The notes beneath the pieces are model-generated. The model had not been told where the DNA came from and searched no databases. It saw only the letters and a program-made list of their open reading frames with translations. A stretch of 64,000 nucleotides of DNA from Jiangella anatolica (GTDB lineage: Bacteria > Actinomycetota > Actinomycetes > Jiangellales > Jiangellaceae), in contig NZ_POTW01000005.1 of assembly GCF_003236295.1 (NCBI RefSeq), forward strand, positions 59,926-123,925, read 5' to 3'. Made by a program: the position numbers and the translations under genes. Each line of letters starts with the position of its first letter. Position 1 is the first letter of the stretch. Below are positions 45,160 through 53,706 of the stretch, in pieces.

Positions 45160-46392
45160 TCACTCCTGGGCCGATGTCATGCCGAGCGCTGCCGTGATCG
45201 GCATGACAAAGTCCACGAACCCGTTCGTACCGGTGGTGTCGATCGCCACCTGGAGCTGCCGCCCGATCGCCACCGCGGTGGAACCCATCGAAGGCGCGCT
45301 GTCGTCCAGTGCGGCGAAGTAGTCGATGCTGCCCGGCCACTGCTCGCAAGCGGTCAGGATCCAGCACAGACCCGCGTAATAGCGCTCGCTGCTGGCCCAC
45401 ATGGTGACGGTGACGTTGCCGGCCTGGGTCGCGTAGGTCGCGGCGACGTGGTCGCGACTCGTGTCGGCCGACAGTTCCTCGACCGGCCCGGCCGCGGCCT
45501 CGAGAATCGCCTCGATCCCCTGGAAGTCCCGCCGAACCGCGTCGACGTCCCAGCCGGGTCCGGTGCCGACGACGAGCTCGTCGGCGTCGTATCGCGACCC
45601 GGCCCGCCAGGCGGCCTCGGCGATGGCGTTCGCCTCCTCGGGCGAGAACGTGCCGGCCAGGTCCTTCTGGTCGCTCGGACGATGGTCGATCAGCGTCGAC
45701 CACACCACCGTGACGGCGGCGCTGCCGCCCTCCGCGACGGCCACCCCCGTGACGTCGCCGGCATGGCCGACGACCCGCCAGCGGTCCTCGTCATCCCAGC
45801 CCTGACTGCAGGCGGACCAGAGGTCCACGGCGTCGGGGGTCTGCGCGGGCTCGGTGCACGGCCGGAACACACCGAGCTCCGGCGGCGCGGCTTGCACGAC
45901 GACGTCGACGGTGAACACGGCCTCGCCGCGGACTGCGGTGAAGGACAGCCCGTAGCCCTCGCCGAGGCCCTGAACAGCGAAGCCGGGCTCGGTCGGGCTG
46001 AGGTCGGCGGGCAGGGCCGACCGCACGGCCGCCCAGACCACCCGTTCGAGCGGGTCGGCGGTGGCGTCACTTTCCGGTCCGGCGTCCGCCGAGCTCGGCA
46101 TCGGCCCTCCGAACTGCGGCACGACGGACGCCACGTCGGACGAAGCCGAGGTCGAGTACGGCCAGACCTCGTCGGACGCGGCCGGCACCGGATCGTCGTC
46201 CACGAGGGCTGGGACCAAGAGCGCCGTCGTGCCGGCCGCGGCGAGCGCCGCCCCGGTGACCGTGAGGCGGCGCTGACGACGGCGGGTGCGCCGCGCCCGC
46301 CCGCGCGCGAGGTCCTCCTGGATCGACGCCGTGATCGGCGGCTCGTCGGTGAGGACGTCCCGGAACAGGTCCTTGAGATCGGAGTCGACCAT
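45160..46392 (-). CDS. membrane-anchored sigma-factor partner, third copy
   Basis: A 410-residue protein. A cytoplasmic N-terminus of about 43 residues (LKDLFRDVLTDEPPITASIQ, then an Arg-rich stretch) precedes one membrane helix (LTVTGAALAAAGTTALLVPA) and a long acidic exterior with four cysteines (FRPCTEP, WSACSQG, LCWILTACEQ). Its ATG overlaps the sigma gene stop by one base (TGATG). Same layout as the partners at 20849 and 22554 but a different exterior. No ZAS zinc motif. A sigma-sequestering or sensing role is inferred from position. Confidence 0.68.
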   Translation of the reverse strand: MVDSDLKDLFRDVLTDEPPITASIQEDLARGRARRTRRRQRRLTVTGAALAAAGTTALLVPALVDDDPVPAASDEVWPYSTSASSDVASVVPQFGGPMPSSADAGPESDATADPLERVVWAAVRSALPADLSPTEPGFAVQGLGEGYGLSFTAVRGEAVFTVDVVVQAAPPELGVFRPCTEPAQTPDAVDLWSACSQGWDDEDRWRVVGHAGDVTGVAVAEGGSAAVTVVWSTLIDHRPSDQKDLAGTFSPEEANAIAEAAWRAGSRYDADELVVGTGPGWDVDAVRRDFQGIEAILEAAAGPVEELSADTSRDHVAATYATQAGNVTVTMWASSERYYAGLCWILTACEQWPGSIDYFAALDDSAPSMGSTAVAIGRQLQVAIDTTGTNGFVDFVMPITAALGMTSAQE

Positions 46393-46913
46393 CAGCCCTC
46401 CTCGACCAGTGCGAACTCGTTCGTGCCGAGCAGGTCGCGCAGCTTGTCCAGGCCACGCGCGGACTGGCTCTTCACGGTGCCGGCGCTGCAGCCGAGTAGT
46501 CCGGCGACCTGCTCCACCGAGAGGTCCTCCCAGAACCGCAGCACCAGGACGGCCCGTTGCCCCGCCGGGACCGCCGCCAGCGCCGTCAGCAGCCGGTGCC
46601 GGGCGCGCGGATCGGACCCGTCGGCCGGGTCGCCCGAGCCGCCGCCGTCGGGGACGACGTCGACGGCATGCTCGCGGCGCCACGGCCGGCGCGTGCTGTC
46701 GATGTAGGCGTGCAGCATCGTCTTGCGCGCGTACCCGTCGAGATCGTCGCGGCGCAGGACCCGGCGCCAGGAGACGTAGAGCTTGGTCAGGGTCTCCTGG
46801 ACCAGGTCCTCCGCCGCGTGCCAGTCACCGGTCAGCAGATAGGCGGTGCGCAACAGGGCGCGCCGGCGCGCTGCCACGTACTCGCCGTACGCCGCCTCGT
46901 CGATCGCCGGCAT
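46392..46913 (-). CDS. SigE-family RNA polymerase sigma factor, third copy
   Basis: A 173-residue ECF sigma factor. Region 2: RTAYLLTGDWHAAEDLVQET then LTKLYVSWRRVLRRDDLDGY. Region 4: VPAGQRAVLVLRFWEDLSVE and CSAGTVKSQSARGLDKLRDL. Typical of the SigE-like actinobacterial group, like the factor at 20351. It is followed by its membrane partner with a one-base overlap. About 70 bp of spacer separates it from hisG downstream on the same strand side. Confidence 0.92.
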   Translation of the reverse strand: MPAIDEAAYGEYVAARRRALLRTAYLLTGDWHAAEDLVQETLTKLYVSWRRVLRRDDLDGYARKTMLHAYIDSTRRPWRREHAVDVVPDGGGSGDPADGSDPRARHRLLTALAAVPAGQRAVLVLRFWEDLSVEQVAGLLGCSAGTVKSQSARGLDKLRDLLGTNEFALVEEG

Positions 46914-46982
46914 GGACCCGCCTTCGTGGTCACGTCGAACTACTCACTCCGTAGACGGTACGGGCGGCGGATCGGGTTGCAC

Positions 46983-47834
46983 TCAGATGCGGCAGGCGAG
47001 GATCTCGGTGACGAGGATCGCCCGGGCGCCGACCGCCCACAGGTCGTCCATGACGCGCTGCGCGTCGGCCCGCGGGACCATCGCCCGGACGGCGACCCAG
47101 CCCTCGCGGTGCAGCGGCGACACCGTCGGCGACTCCAGGCCGGGGGTGAGCGCGCTGGCCTCGTCGACCCGGTCGGCGCGGATGTCGTAGTCCATCATCA
47201 CGTAGCCGCGGGCGACCATGACGCCGTTGAGGCGGCGCAGCAGCAGGTCGATGGCGGGCGGCCGGTCGCTCTCGGCGCGGGCGATGAGCACGGCCTCCGA
47301 GCGCAGGATCGGCTCGCCGACGATCTCCAGGCCGGCCTGCCGCAGCGTCGTGCCGGTCTCGACGACGTCGGCGATGACGTCGGCGACGCCGAGCTGGACC
47401 GCGGTCTCGACCGCCCCGTCCAGCCGGACGACGGTGGCGTCGACGCCGCGCTCGGCCAGGTAGTCGCGGAGCAGTCCGGCGTACGACGTGGCGACGCGCA
47501 GGCCGCCGAAGTCGGACACCTTCTCCGCGGTGCCAGGCCGCGCCGCGAAGTGGAACGTCGAGCCGCCGAAGCCGAGCGACAGCAGTTCCTGCGCCGACGC
47601 GCCGGAGTCCAGCAGCAGGTCGCGGCCCGTGATGCCGGCGTCGACGGTGCCGGCGCCGACGTAGACGGCGATGTCGCGCGGGCGCAGGTAGAAGAACTCG
47701 ACGTCGTTGTCGGGGTCGCGCAGCACCAGCTCGCGGCCGCCGTCGGAGCGCTGCCGGTAGCCGGCCTCGCGCATCATCTCGGCGGCCGGACCGGCCAGCG
47801 AGCCCTTGTTGGGCACGGCGATGCGAAGAGTCAT
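46983..47834 (-). CDS. hisG: ATP phosphoribosyltransferase, long form
   Basis: First enzyme of histidine synthesis: joins ATP and PRPP. The 283-residue long form has the catalytic part ([58 protein letters not shown], and the PRPP loop [15 protein letters not shown]) and the C-terminal regulatory ACT-like domain (about 210-283) that gives histidine feedback inhibition. It therefore does not need HisZ. It lies 1 nt after hisE, at the distal end of the riboflavin-histidine block. Confidence 0.96.
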   Translation of the reverse strand: MTLRIAVPNKGSLAGPAAEMMREAGYRQRSDGGRELVLRDPDNDVEFFYLRPRDIAVYVGAGTVDAGITGRDLLLDSGASAQELLSLGFGGSTFHFAARPGTAEKVSDFGGLRVATSYAGLLRDYLAERGVDATVVRLDGAVETAVQLGVADVIADVVETGTTLRQAGLEIVGEPILRSEAVLIARAESDRPPAIDLLLRRLNGVMVARGYVMMDYDIRADRVDEASALTPGLESPTVSPLHREGWVAVRAMVPRADAQRVMDDLWAVGARAILVTEILACRI

Positions 47835-47835
47835 G

Positions 47836-48099
47836 TCAGAGCCTTTCGTAGACGTCGGCGAGGCTGATGCCGCGGGCGAGCATGAGCACCTGCACGTGGT
47901 AGAGCAGCTGCGAGATCTCCTCGGCCGCTCGTTCGGCGCTCTCGTGCTCGGCCGCCATCCAGGCCTCGGCGGCCTCCTCCACGACCTTCTTGCCGACGTG
48001 ATGGACCCCGTGCCGGACCGCCTCGACCGTGCCGGAGCCGGCCGCACCGGACTCCACCTTCGCCGACAGCTCGACCCACAGGTCATCGAAACTCTTCAC
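47836..48099 (-). CDS. hisE: phosphoribosyl-ATP pyrophosphatase
   Basis: Second step of histidine synthesis: hydrolyses phosphoribosyl-ATP to the monophosphate. The 87-residue MazG-fold protein begins [19 protein letters not shown], with the [20 protein letters not shown] metal-binding helix and [21 protein letters not shown] 48099 fits the family length. A 7-codon upstream GTG (48120) is possible, but TACCCT (minus strand, 48108-48113) lies 8 nt before 48099, consistent with leaderless initiation. It is separate from HisI, as usual in actinomycetes. Confidence 0.93.
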   Translation of the reverse strand: MKSFDDLWVELSAKVESGAAGSGTVEAVRHGVHHVGKKVVEEAAEAWMAAEHESAERAAEEISQLLYHVQVLMLARGISLADVYERL

Positions 48100-48180
48100 G
48101 TCGCACAAGGGTACGGACACTGCGCCGCCCGATGGCGACGAGGTTCACGAGCCGGACACGCGGCGCCCCGCCGCCGGGCT

Positions 48181-48239
48181 CTCAGCCGCCCCGCGTCCGT
48201 ACCCTCAGCCGCCCCGCGGCCAAGGCTCTCAGCCGCCCC
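48181..48239. repeat. three-copy CTCAGCCGCCCC repeat
   Basis: The 12-mer CTCAGCCGCCCC occurs at 48181-48192, 48204-48215 and 48228-48239, 23-24 bp apart, between ribH (whose stop overlaps the last copy) and hisE. It could be a regulatory array or slippage product. No hairpin partner was seen. Confidence 0.6.
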
Positions 48240-48715
48240 TAGGCGTAGCAGCCCTTCAGCGCCACGACCGTGGCCAGCGCCGCCTGCGTCGCCTCGTAGC
48301 CCTTGTCCTCCTTGGACCCCGGCAGCCCGGCTCGGGCCAGCGCCTGCTCCTCGTCGTCGCAGGTCAGGACGCCAAAGCCGATCGGGACGCCGGTGTCGAC
48401 CGCGACCCGCGTCAGCCCCTCGGTCGCTGCCTGGCAGACGTAGTCGAAGTGCGGCGTCTCGCCCCGGACGACGACGCCGAGGGCGACGACGGCCTCGTAG
48501 TTGGCCCGGGCCAGCCGCGCCGCGACGACCGGCAACTCGAACGAGCCCGGCACCCGCAGGATCAGCGGGTCCTCGACGCCGGCCTCGTCGAGCGCGCGCT
48601 GCGCCCCGGCGATCAGCCCGTCCATCACCTGCTGATGCCACAGCGACGCGACGACCGCGACCCGGAGGTCGCCCACCTTGCCCACCTGCAACTCGGGCGC
48701 GCCCTGACCACTCAT
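48239..48715 (-). CDS. ribH: 6,7-dimethyl-8-ribityllumazine synthase
   Basis: Condenses the RibA/D-derived pyrimidine with dihydroxybutanone phosphate to give lumazine, assembling as a capsid-like 60-mer or pentamer. The 158-residue protein has the N-terminal [35 protein letters not shown], the catalytic [12 protein letters not shown] with the histidine that acts in phosphate loss, and [23 protein letters not shown] overlaps the ribBA stop (ATGA). Confidence 0.96.
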   Translation of the reverse strand: MSGQGAPELQVGKVGDLRVAVVASLWHQQVMDGLIAGAQRALDEAGVEDPLILRVPGSFELPVVAARLARANYEAVVALGVVVRGETPHFDYVCQAATEGLTRVAVDTGVPIGFGVLTCDDEEQALARAGLPGSKEDKGYEATQAALATVVALKGCYA

Positions 48716-49974
48716 CGTCCGGTGTCCTCTCGTTCTGGGGTCTCCGAGCCTGGCAGATTGTCGAGCTCATGGCCCATGCGGTCCCGCTTCGTCGTCAGGT
48801 ACCGCAGGTTCTCGGGGGTGACGGCGACCGGCAGCGCGACCCGTTCGGCCAGCTTGAGGCCGTATCCCTCGACGCCGGTGAGCTTGGCCGGGTTGTTCGT
48901 CATCAGCGCGATCGTGCGCACGCCGAGGTCGGCGAGGATCTGCGCGCCGGTCCCGTAGTCGCGGGCGTCGGCCGGCAGCCCCAGCTCGAGGTTGGCGTCG
49001 ACGGTGTCCAGCCCGCCGTCCTGCAGCTCGTACGCCTGCAGCTTGTGCGCCAGCCCGATGCCGCGGCCCTCGTGCCCACGCAGGTACACGACGACGCCGC
49101 GGCCGGCGCCGGCGACCAGGTCCATCGCCGCCCGCAGCTGGGGGCCGCAGTCGCAGCGCAGCGAGCCGAACGCGTCGCCGGTCAGGCACTCCGAGTGCAG
49201 TCTGACCAGCACGGCGTCGTCGCCGACGGCGTCGCCTCCGACGTCGCCCATGACGAGCGCGACGTGCTCGCTCCCGTCGAGGACGTCGCGGTAGGCGTGC
49301 GCCGTGAACGTGCCGTGACCCGTCGGCAGCCGCGTCGTCGCGACCCGCTCGATCTGCCGCTCGGTGCGGCGGCGGTAGCGGATGAGGTCGGCGATCGAGA
49401 TCATCGCCAGGCCGTGCGCGTCGGCGAACTCGCGCAGCGCCGGCGCCCGCATCATCGAGCCGTCGTCATGAATGATCTCGCAGAGCACGCCCGCCGGCGA
49501 CAGGCCGGCCAGCCGGGCGAGGTCGACGGCGGCCTCGGTGTGCCCGGGGCGGGTGAGCACGCCGCCCTCGCGGGCCCGCAGCGGGAACACGTGGCCGGGC
49601 CGGCTGAGCTCGTACGCCTCCGTCGCGGAGTCGGCCAGGACCCGAGCGGTGTGGGCGCGCTCGGCCGCCGAGATGCCGGTCGTGATGCCGTGCCGCGCGT
49701 CGACGGAGACGGCGAACGCGGTGCCCTTGCGGTCCTCGTTGACGACGGTCATCGGCGGGAGGTCGAGCCGGTCCAGCTCGCTGCCCAGCATCGGGACGCA
49801 GATGACACCCGACGTGTACCGGATCGTGAAGCCCATCAGCTCCGGCGTGGCCTTGGCGGCGGCGAAGATCAGGTCGCCCTCGTTCTCCCTGTCCTCGTCG
49901 TCGACTACCACGACCGCCTTGCCGGCCGCGATGTCGGCGATCGCCCGCTCGACGGTGTCCAGTTGCACGGTCAT
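48712..49974 (-). CDS. ribBA: bifunctional DHBP synthase / GTP cyclohydrolase II
   Basis: Supplies both precursors of riboflavin. The N-terminal DHBP synthase (residues about 1-205) has [17 protein letters not shown] (acidic metal loop), [20 protein letters not shown] and the [14 protein letters not shown] end. The C-terminal GTP cyclohydrolase II (about 210-400) has [20 protein letters not shown] (three zinc cysteines), [18 protein letters not shown] and [15 protein letters not shown]. All catalytic motifs are intact. It overlaps both neighbours by 4 nt, so it belongs to one translational unit with the synthase genes. Confidence 0.97.
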   Translation of the reverse strand: MTVQLDTVERAIADIAAGKAVVVVDDEDRENEGDLIFAAAKATPELMGFTIRYTSGVICVPMLGSELDRLDLPPMTVVNEDRKGTAFAVSVDARHGITTGISAAERAHTARVLADSATEAYELSRPGHVFPLRAREGGVLTRPGHTEAAVDLARLAGLSPAGVLCEIIHDDGSMMRAPALREFADAHGLAMISIADLIRYRRRTERQIERVATTRLPTGHGTFTAHAYRDVLDGSEHVALVMGDVGGDAVGDDAVLVRLHSECLTGDAFGSLRCDCGPQLRAAMDLVAGAGRGVVVYLRGHEGRGIGLAHKLQAYELQDGGLDTVDANLELGLPADARDYGTGAQILADLGVRTIALMTNNPAKLTGVEGYGLKLAERVALPVAVTPENLRYLTTKRDRMGHELDNLPGSETPEREDTGR

Positions 49975-50645
49975 GCGTCCACCTCTGTCGTGTTCTCGGC
50001 CGTTCCACCCGGCGCCGGGACGCCGTCCGTTCCGTCCGTGCCGGCTGTTCCGCTCGTTCCGCCCGTCAGGAGGCGCTCGACGTACTTCGCGACGACGTCG
50101 ACCTCGAGGTTCACGCCGTCGCCGGGCTGGCGGCGGCCGAGCGTCGTCAGCTCCAGGGTGGTCGGGATCAGGCTCACCTCGAACCAGTCGTCGCCGAGGC
50201 CGGACACCGTCAGCGACACCCCGTCGACGGCGATCGATCCCTTCTCGGCGACGTAGCGCAGCAGGTCGCGCGGCGCCTCGACGCGGACGACCTCCCAGCG
50301 GCTGCCCGGCGTGCGCGCGACGACCGTGCCGACGCCGTCGACGTGGCCCTGGACGATGTGGCCGCCGAGCCGGTCGCTGGCACGCACCGCCCGCTCCAGG
50401 TTGACCGCGTCGCCGCTGGTCAGCTTCGCCAGCGTGGTGCGGTCGAACGTCTCGCGCATGACGTCGACGGTGAACGTGTCGCCGTCGATGTCGGTGACGG
50501 TCAGGCACACGCCGTCGACGGCGATCGATGCGCCGTGCACCGCGTCCTCGGCGACCTTCGGGCCGCGGACGGTGAGCCGCCCGTCGTCGGCGTCTCCCTC
50601 CGTTCGGACCAGCACCCCAAGTTCCTCGATGATCCCGGTGAACAT
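49971..50645 (-). CDS. ribE: riboflavin synthase alpha subunit
   Basis: Dismutates two lumazines to riboflavin. The 224-residue protein starts [10 protein letters not shown], the invariant opening, and shows the internal duplication of two lumazine-binding barrels: [13 protein letters not shown] in the first half and [14 protein letters not shown] in the second, plus [13 protein letters not shown]. The last 25 residues are a Gly/Thr-rich tail ([14 protein letters not shown]) beyond the usual end, echoing the low-complexity insertion in adjacent RibD. It is 4 nt from ribD. Confidence 0.96.
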   Translation of the reverse strand: MFTGIIEELGVLVRTEGDADDGRLTVRGPKVAEDAVHGASIAVDGVCLTVTDIDGDTFTVDVMRETFDRTTLAKLTSGDAVNLERAVRASDRLGGHIVQGHVDGVGTVVARTPGSRWEVVRVEAPRDLLRYVAEKGSIAVDGVSLTVSGLGDDWFEVSLIPTTLELTTLGRRQPGDGVNLEVDVVAKYVERLLTGGTSGTAGTDGTDGVPAPGGTAENTTEVDA

Positions 50646-50649
50646 TGCC

Positions 50650-52200
50650 TCACGCCTTCCTGTGTTCTCGCGGAGTTGCGGTGATGCGGAGATCGGGTCC
50701 GAACGTCTTGACCTCGGTGATGTCGAGCCGGATCGCGTCGGCGATGGTGCCCACGCCGGCGTCGGCGAGCGCGGCCGGCCCGGCGCCGAGCAGGGCGGGC
50801 GCGACGTAGCCGACGACGCGGTCGATCAGGCCGGCTCGCCAGAACGCGCCGGCGAGGGTCGGTCCGCCCTCGAGCAGCACGTAGCGGTGCCCGTCGTCGT
50901 AGAGGCGGGCGAGCAGTCTCGGCAGGTCGACCCTTCCATCCGGGCCGGCGCCGACCTCGCCAACCGTCGCAACCCACGTCGGCGCCGCACCGTCCCGCAC
51001 CCTCGCCGTCGCCGGAGTCCGCCCCGCGCTGTCGACGACCACCCGCAGCGGCTGCTCCCCGGCCGCGCCGCCGCCGGTCGTCGCCGCCGTCGCAGTGGTC
51101 GCAGCCGTCGCCCCCATCGCTGTCGTTGCGGTTGCCGCAGCCGTAGGGATCGCCGCCGTCGCAGTGGTCGGGGACACCGGGGTCGCCGCCGCCGTCGGCG
51201 TCGCCCCCATCGCTGTCATTGCGGTTGCCGCAGCCGTAGGGATCGCCGCCGTCGCAGCCGTCGGCGTCGCCCCGGTCGCCGCGATCGCCGAGGCCGGGGT
51301 TGCCGCGGTCGCTCCGGTGGCCGAGGTCACCGAGGTCGAGGTCGCCGAGGTCGCCTCAGCCGTCGGCGTCGCGCCGGTCGCCGAGGTCTGGGTCGCCCCG
51401 GTCGCAGGCGTCGCCGTCGCTGCTGGAGCGGTCGTCGCAGCCGCCGCGATCTGCGACCTCTCGGGATCACGCCGCCCCGCGACCTGCGGATCACTGGCCC
51501 CGGCCGGCGCCGTGCCCATGGGCACCGCGTCGGCCGGCCGCGGCGTGAGCAGCGACCCGTCCGTGTCCACACGCGCCGTGAGCTGCGGATCGTCCGCCAG
51601 CACGGTCCCCGAGCCGACCACGACCGCATCGACGGCGGCCCGCAGCCTGTGCACGTCGGCCCGAGCCTCGTCGCCGGTGATCCAGCGGCTGGTGCCGTCA
51701 GCCGCCGCGCTCCGCCCGTCGAGCGTGGCGGCGAACTTCCAGACGACGAACGGGCGGTGGGTCCGGAACGGCGCGAGCCAGCGGGCGTTGGCGACCGTCG
51801 CTTCGTCCTCCAGCACGCCGAGCTCGACGTCGACACCGTGAGTGCGCAGCGTCGCCGCTCCCCCGGCCGCGAGCGGGTTCGGGTCGGCGACCGCGACCAC
51901 GACCCGAGCGACCCCGGCCGCGATCAACGCCTGCGTGCACGGTCCGGTCCGGCCGGTGTGGTCGCACGGCTCCAGCGTGACCACGGCCGTCCCGCCCCTG
52001 GCCCGCTCGCCGGCCTGCGCCAGCGCGTTGACCTCGGCATGCGGCCCGCCGCGACGCTCGTGCCAGCCCTCGCCGACGATCGCGCCATCCGCGTCGAGGA
52101 CCACGCAGCCGACATCGGGGTTGGGCGGCGTCGTGTAGGCGCCGTTCAGCGACAGCTCGATGGCGCGGCGCATCGCCGCCAGTTCCACCGGACTCGCCAC
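50650..52200 (-). CDS. ribD: bifunctional riboflavin deaminase/reductase with long Ala/Thr-rich insertion
   Basis: Deaminates and reduces the pyrimidine intermediate of riboflavin. The deaminase domain (about 1-140) has zinc ligands in GGPHAEVNAL and EPCDHTGRTGPC. The reductase starts at FVVWKFAATLDGRSAA, with GSGTVLADDPQLTAR near 195-210, and resumes at QPLRVVVDSAGRTP near 383, ending with LLEGGPTLAGAFW and TFGPDLRITATPREH. Between about residues 213 and 382, where relatives have a short loop, lies an insertion whose core (251-378) is nearly all Ala/Thr with Met/Pro/Gly. Total 516 residues against a usual 350-370. GTG follows a GAGGAGGGG ribosome-binding site. Confidence 0.93.
   Translation of the reverse strand: MASPVELAAMRRAIELSLNGAYTTPPNPDVGCVVLDADGAIVGEGWHERRGGPHAEVNALAQAGERARGGTAVVTLEPCDHTGRTGPCTQALIAAGVARVVVAVADPNPLAAGGAATLRTHGVDVELGVLEDEATVANARWLAPFRTHRPFVVWKFAATLDGRSAAADGTSRWITGDEARADVHRLRAAVDAVVVGSGTVLADDPQLTARVDTDGSLLTPRPADAVPMGTAPAGASDPQVAGRRDPERSQIAAAATTAPAATATPATGATQTSATGATPTAEATSATSTSVTSATGATAATPASAIAATGATPTAATAAIPTAAATAMTAMGATPTAAATPVSPTTATAAIPTAAATATTAMGATAATTATAATTGGGAAGEQPLRVVVDSAGRTPATARVRDGAAPTWVATVGEVGAGPDGRVDLPRLLARLYDDGHRYVLLEGGPTLAGAFWRAGLIDRVVGYVAPALLGAGPAALADAGVGTIADAIRLDITEVKTFGPDLRITATPREHRKA
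51107..51257. repeat. 93-bp direct repeat inside ribD
   Basis: The 58-bp segment 51107-51164 recurs at 51200-51257 with one mismatch (G/A), an offset of exactly 93 bp or 31 codons. It encodes the duplicated AAIPTAAATA(M/T)TAMGAT stretch of RibD. The surrounding 51055-51450 is a longer low-complexity tract of the same composition (GTCGCC/GCCGTCGC words), so the insertion grew by tandem duplication in frame. Confidence 0.85.
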
Positions 52201-52313
52201 CGGCCCCTCCTCGCCTCTCTGGCGAGCTCCGGGGCGGGCGCGAGTGCGCCACGAACGACCGGCCCGGCGGTTCGGGCACGCACCAGGGCGCGTCCGGCCG
52301 AGACGGCCGCGCG

Positions 52314-52448
52314 TGCTGCCTCCCATCCGGACTTTCACCGTCGGTCCCGGAGTTCCACCGGGTCAACCGCCCACCGCCCGCTGGTGCGGACGCCGGCCGG
52401 GTCGCGGACTGTCACCGCCGGTTCGGACTTTCACCGACCCCGGAGCAC
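52314..52448 (-). ncRNA. FMN riboswitch (RFN element)
   Basis: Read on the minus strand, the 5' half has CGGGGTCGGTGAAAGTCCG then ACCGGCGGTGACAGTCCGCG. The 3' half has GTGGAACTCCGGGACCGACG followed by GTGAAAGTCCGGATGGGAGG, the conserved core and junction of the RFN element. A variable stem (GCGGGC/GTCCGC region) lies between. It precedes ribD by about 110 nt and should shut the rib operon off when FMN is plentiful. The ribosome-binding site region near the GTG is the probable expression platform. Confidence 0.93.
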
Positions 52449-52462
52449 GCGTCGTGTCTCTT

Positions 52463-52482
52463 GCAAGGGTAACCGCCCTTGC
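52463..52482. promoter_or_regulatory. 7-bp hairpin just upstream of the FMN riboswitch
   Basis: GCAAGGG (52463-52469) and CCCTTGC (52476-52482) flank a 6-nt loop. It lies immediately 5' of the aptamer in the rib leader or promoter. It could be an operator or 5'-end stabiliser; no function is shown. Confidence 0.4.
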
Positions 52483-52540
52483 TCGGAACGCATTCCCGGC
52501 CTGTCATTCCGGCCGGTGATCAGGGCTTTTCCGTATCGAC

Positions 52541-52890
52541 CTCCTCTCATCCCGGCGTCACGTCTCGGGTGTCGCGCCCCGAGTGTTCCTGTGCGTCCGC
52601 GTCCCGGGGCATCGTGTCCCGGGCGTCTCATGCCAGGCGTCTCACGCGGGCGCCTTGTCCTGGGCGTCTCGCCCGGCGCCTCATCCCGGGTACCTCGTCC
52701 CGGAGCGTCGCCTCCCGGGCGTCTCATACCGGGTGGCCCATCTCAGGCGTCTTCAGACATCACGTCTCGAGCCTCACCTCCCGGAGCGTCGCGTCCCGGG
52801 CGTCGCGCCCGGCGGCTCGTCCCGGGCACCTCGCCTCAGCTGCCTCTTCCTGGCCATCTCCTTTCAGGTGTCGCGGCTCAGGCCTCGCCC
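52541..52890. repeat. degenerate GC-rich tandem repeat array
   Basis: About 350 bp built from imperfect units of roughly 14-20 bp near GGCGTCTCATCCCGGG. TCCCGGG occurs exactly at 52602, 52617, 52684, 52713, 52794 and 52820, interspersed with GGCGTCTC and CCTCGTCCCGG words. It lies between the Uma2-like gene and the FMN riboswitch. It has no open frame with normal codon bias, so it is noncoding or the decayed remains of a repeat-protein gene. Confidence 0.7.
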
Positions 52891-52952
52891 TTCTTCGTTG
52901 CACGCAGCGCCAGTCGCTGCGTGCTGGCGTCCAACTGGTCGCCTCCTCGTGG

Positions 52953-53576
52953 TCAGGCCTCCTCTCCGTCGCGCCGCGGCCGCGAACCGAGCGCCGACCA
53001 GCGGGCGGCCAGCGCCGGCACGTCGATCGCGAGCGGCCACGGGTGGTCCGTGCTGAACGGCGCCGACGTGGGCGGCGTGCGCTCGGCGTAGGCGCCGGTC
53101 GCCGGGTCGAGCCGCAGCTCAGCGATCTCGATCCACGGCGGGCTCCCCCGCACGACGACGATCCAGTACGCCGGTACGCCGGCCCGGGCGTACAGGGCGC
53201 GCTTGGTCACGGTGTCGCGGAGCACCGAGCTCGGCGACACCACCTCGACGACCAGAGCGAGGGCGCCCACCGGGATCGGAGTCGTCTCGGCCATCGCCAC
53301 GTCCGCGACGACGACGTCGGGGCGCACCTCGTCGTGATCGCCGATCCGCACCGGCTGGCCGCGATCGACCACGACGGGGCTCCCCCGATTCGACACCTCG
53401 AGCGTGTTGGCCAGCCATCGCCAGATCTCGGCCTCGGCGGCCGTCGGCGGCGGCGACACGACGAAGCAGCCCTCGATCAGCTCGAAGCGCGGCCCGTCGG
53501 CAGGCAGGAGCCGCAGATCGGTGCTGCGGAAGCCCAACGATCCGGGATCGCGAGCCAGCGGGTTGGCGGGGTTCAC
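52953..53576 (-). CDS. Uma2-family (PD-(D/E)XK nuclease-like) protein
   Basis: A 207-residue protein of the Uma2/DUF820 family with a restriction-endonuclease-like fold. The core is RFELIEGCFVVSPPPTAAEAE, VRPDVVVADVAMAE (acidic metal residue) and VVEVVSPSSVLRDTVTKRAL with the ExxS...K pattern, then YARAGVPAYWIVV. Family members are very numerous in cyanobacteria and actinomycetes and their biology is unknown. GTG is preceded by an AGGAG sequence. It reads leftward toward the rib leader and may add to its transcription through the repeat array. Confidence 0.85.
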   Translation of the reverse strand: MNPANPLARDPGSLGFRSTDLRLLPADGPRFELIEGCFVVSPPPTAAEAEIWRWLANTLEVSNRGSPVVVDRGQPVRIGDHDEVRPDVVVADVAMAETTPIPVGALALVVEVVSPSSVLRDTVTKRALYARAGVPAYWIVVVRGSPPWIEIAELRLDPATGAYAERTPPTSAPFSTDHPWPLAIDVPALAARWSALGSRPRRDGEEA

Positions 53577-53667
53577 GGCGACTCCTGTGGGACGTGCGGC
53601 GGACGCGGATGGTCAGCGATCAACTTCACGCTAACCAGCCGGTTCGCCTGCTGTCGCCTCGTGGCGT

Positions 53668-53706
53668 TTGCCCGGATCAGGGCAACCGTTGCCCTCATTC
53701 GGGCAA
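53668..53706. promoter_or_regulatory. tandem TTGCCC-N6-GGGCAA operator pair
   Basis: Two 18-bp dyads, TTGCCC(N6)GGGCAA at 53668-53685 and 53689-53706, lie 21 bp apart, two helical turns, with spacer CCG. The inner half-sites also form a dyad around 53687. The spacer lies between Uma2 (divergent, start 53576) and the ABC exporter (start 53918). This regularity is characteristic of a dimer-of-dimers binding site. The binding protein is unknown. Confidence 0.65.

Noticed and set aside
46983..48099. hisG and hisE as part of a larger his operon in the window
   Set aside because: No other his genes are present; the pair simply follows the rib genes, as usual in actinomycetes.
51095..51841. A plus-strand frame rich in Val/Ala that looks like a membrane protein
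   Set aside because: It is the complement of the Ala/Thr-rich insertion of RibD; its hydrophobicity is a by-product of the GTCGCC repeat.
52431..52727. A minus-strand frame with DAPGR-like hexapeptides through the repeat array
   Set aside because: It runs into the riboswitch, lacks a ribosome-binding site and is explained by the DNA repeat; reported as a repeat instead.
50311..53091. A 926-codon plus-strand frame through riboflavin synthase, ribD and the riboswitch
   Set aside because: It is antisense to recognised genes, crosses the FMN riboswitch and the repeat array, and is low-complexity Arg/Pro/Ser.
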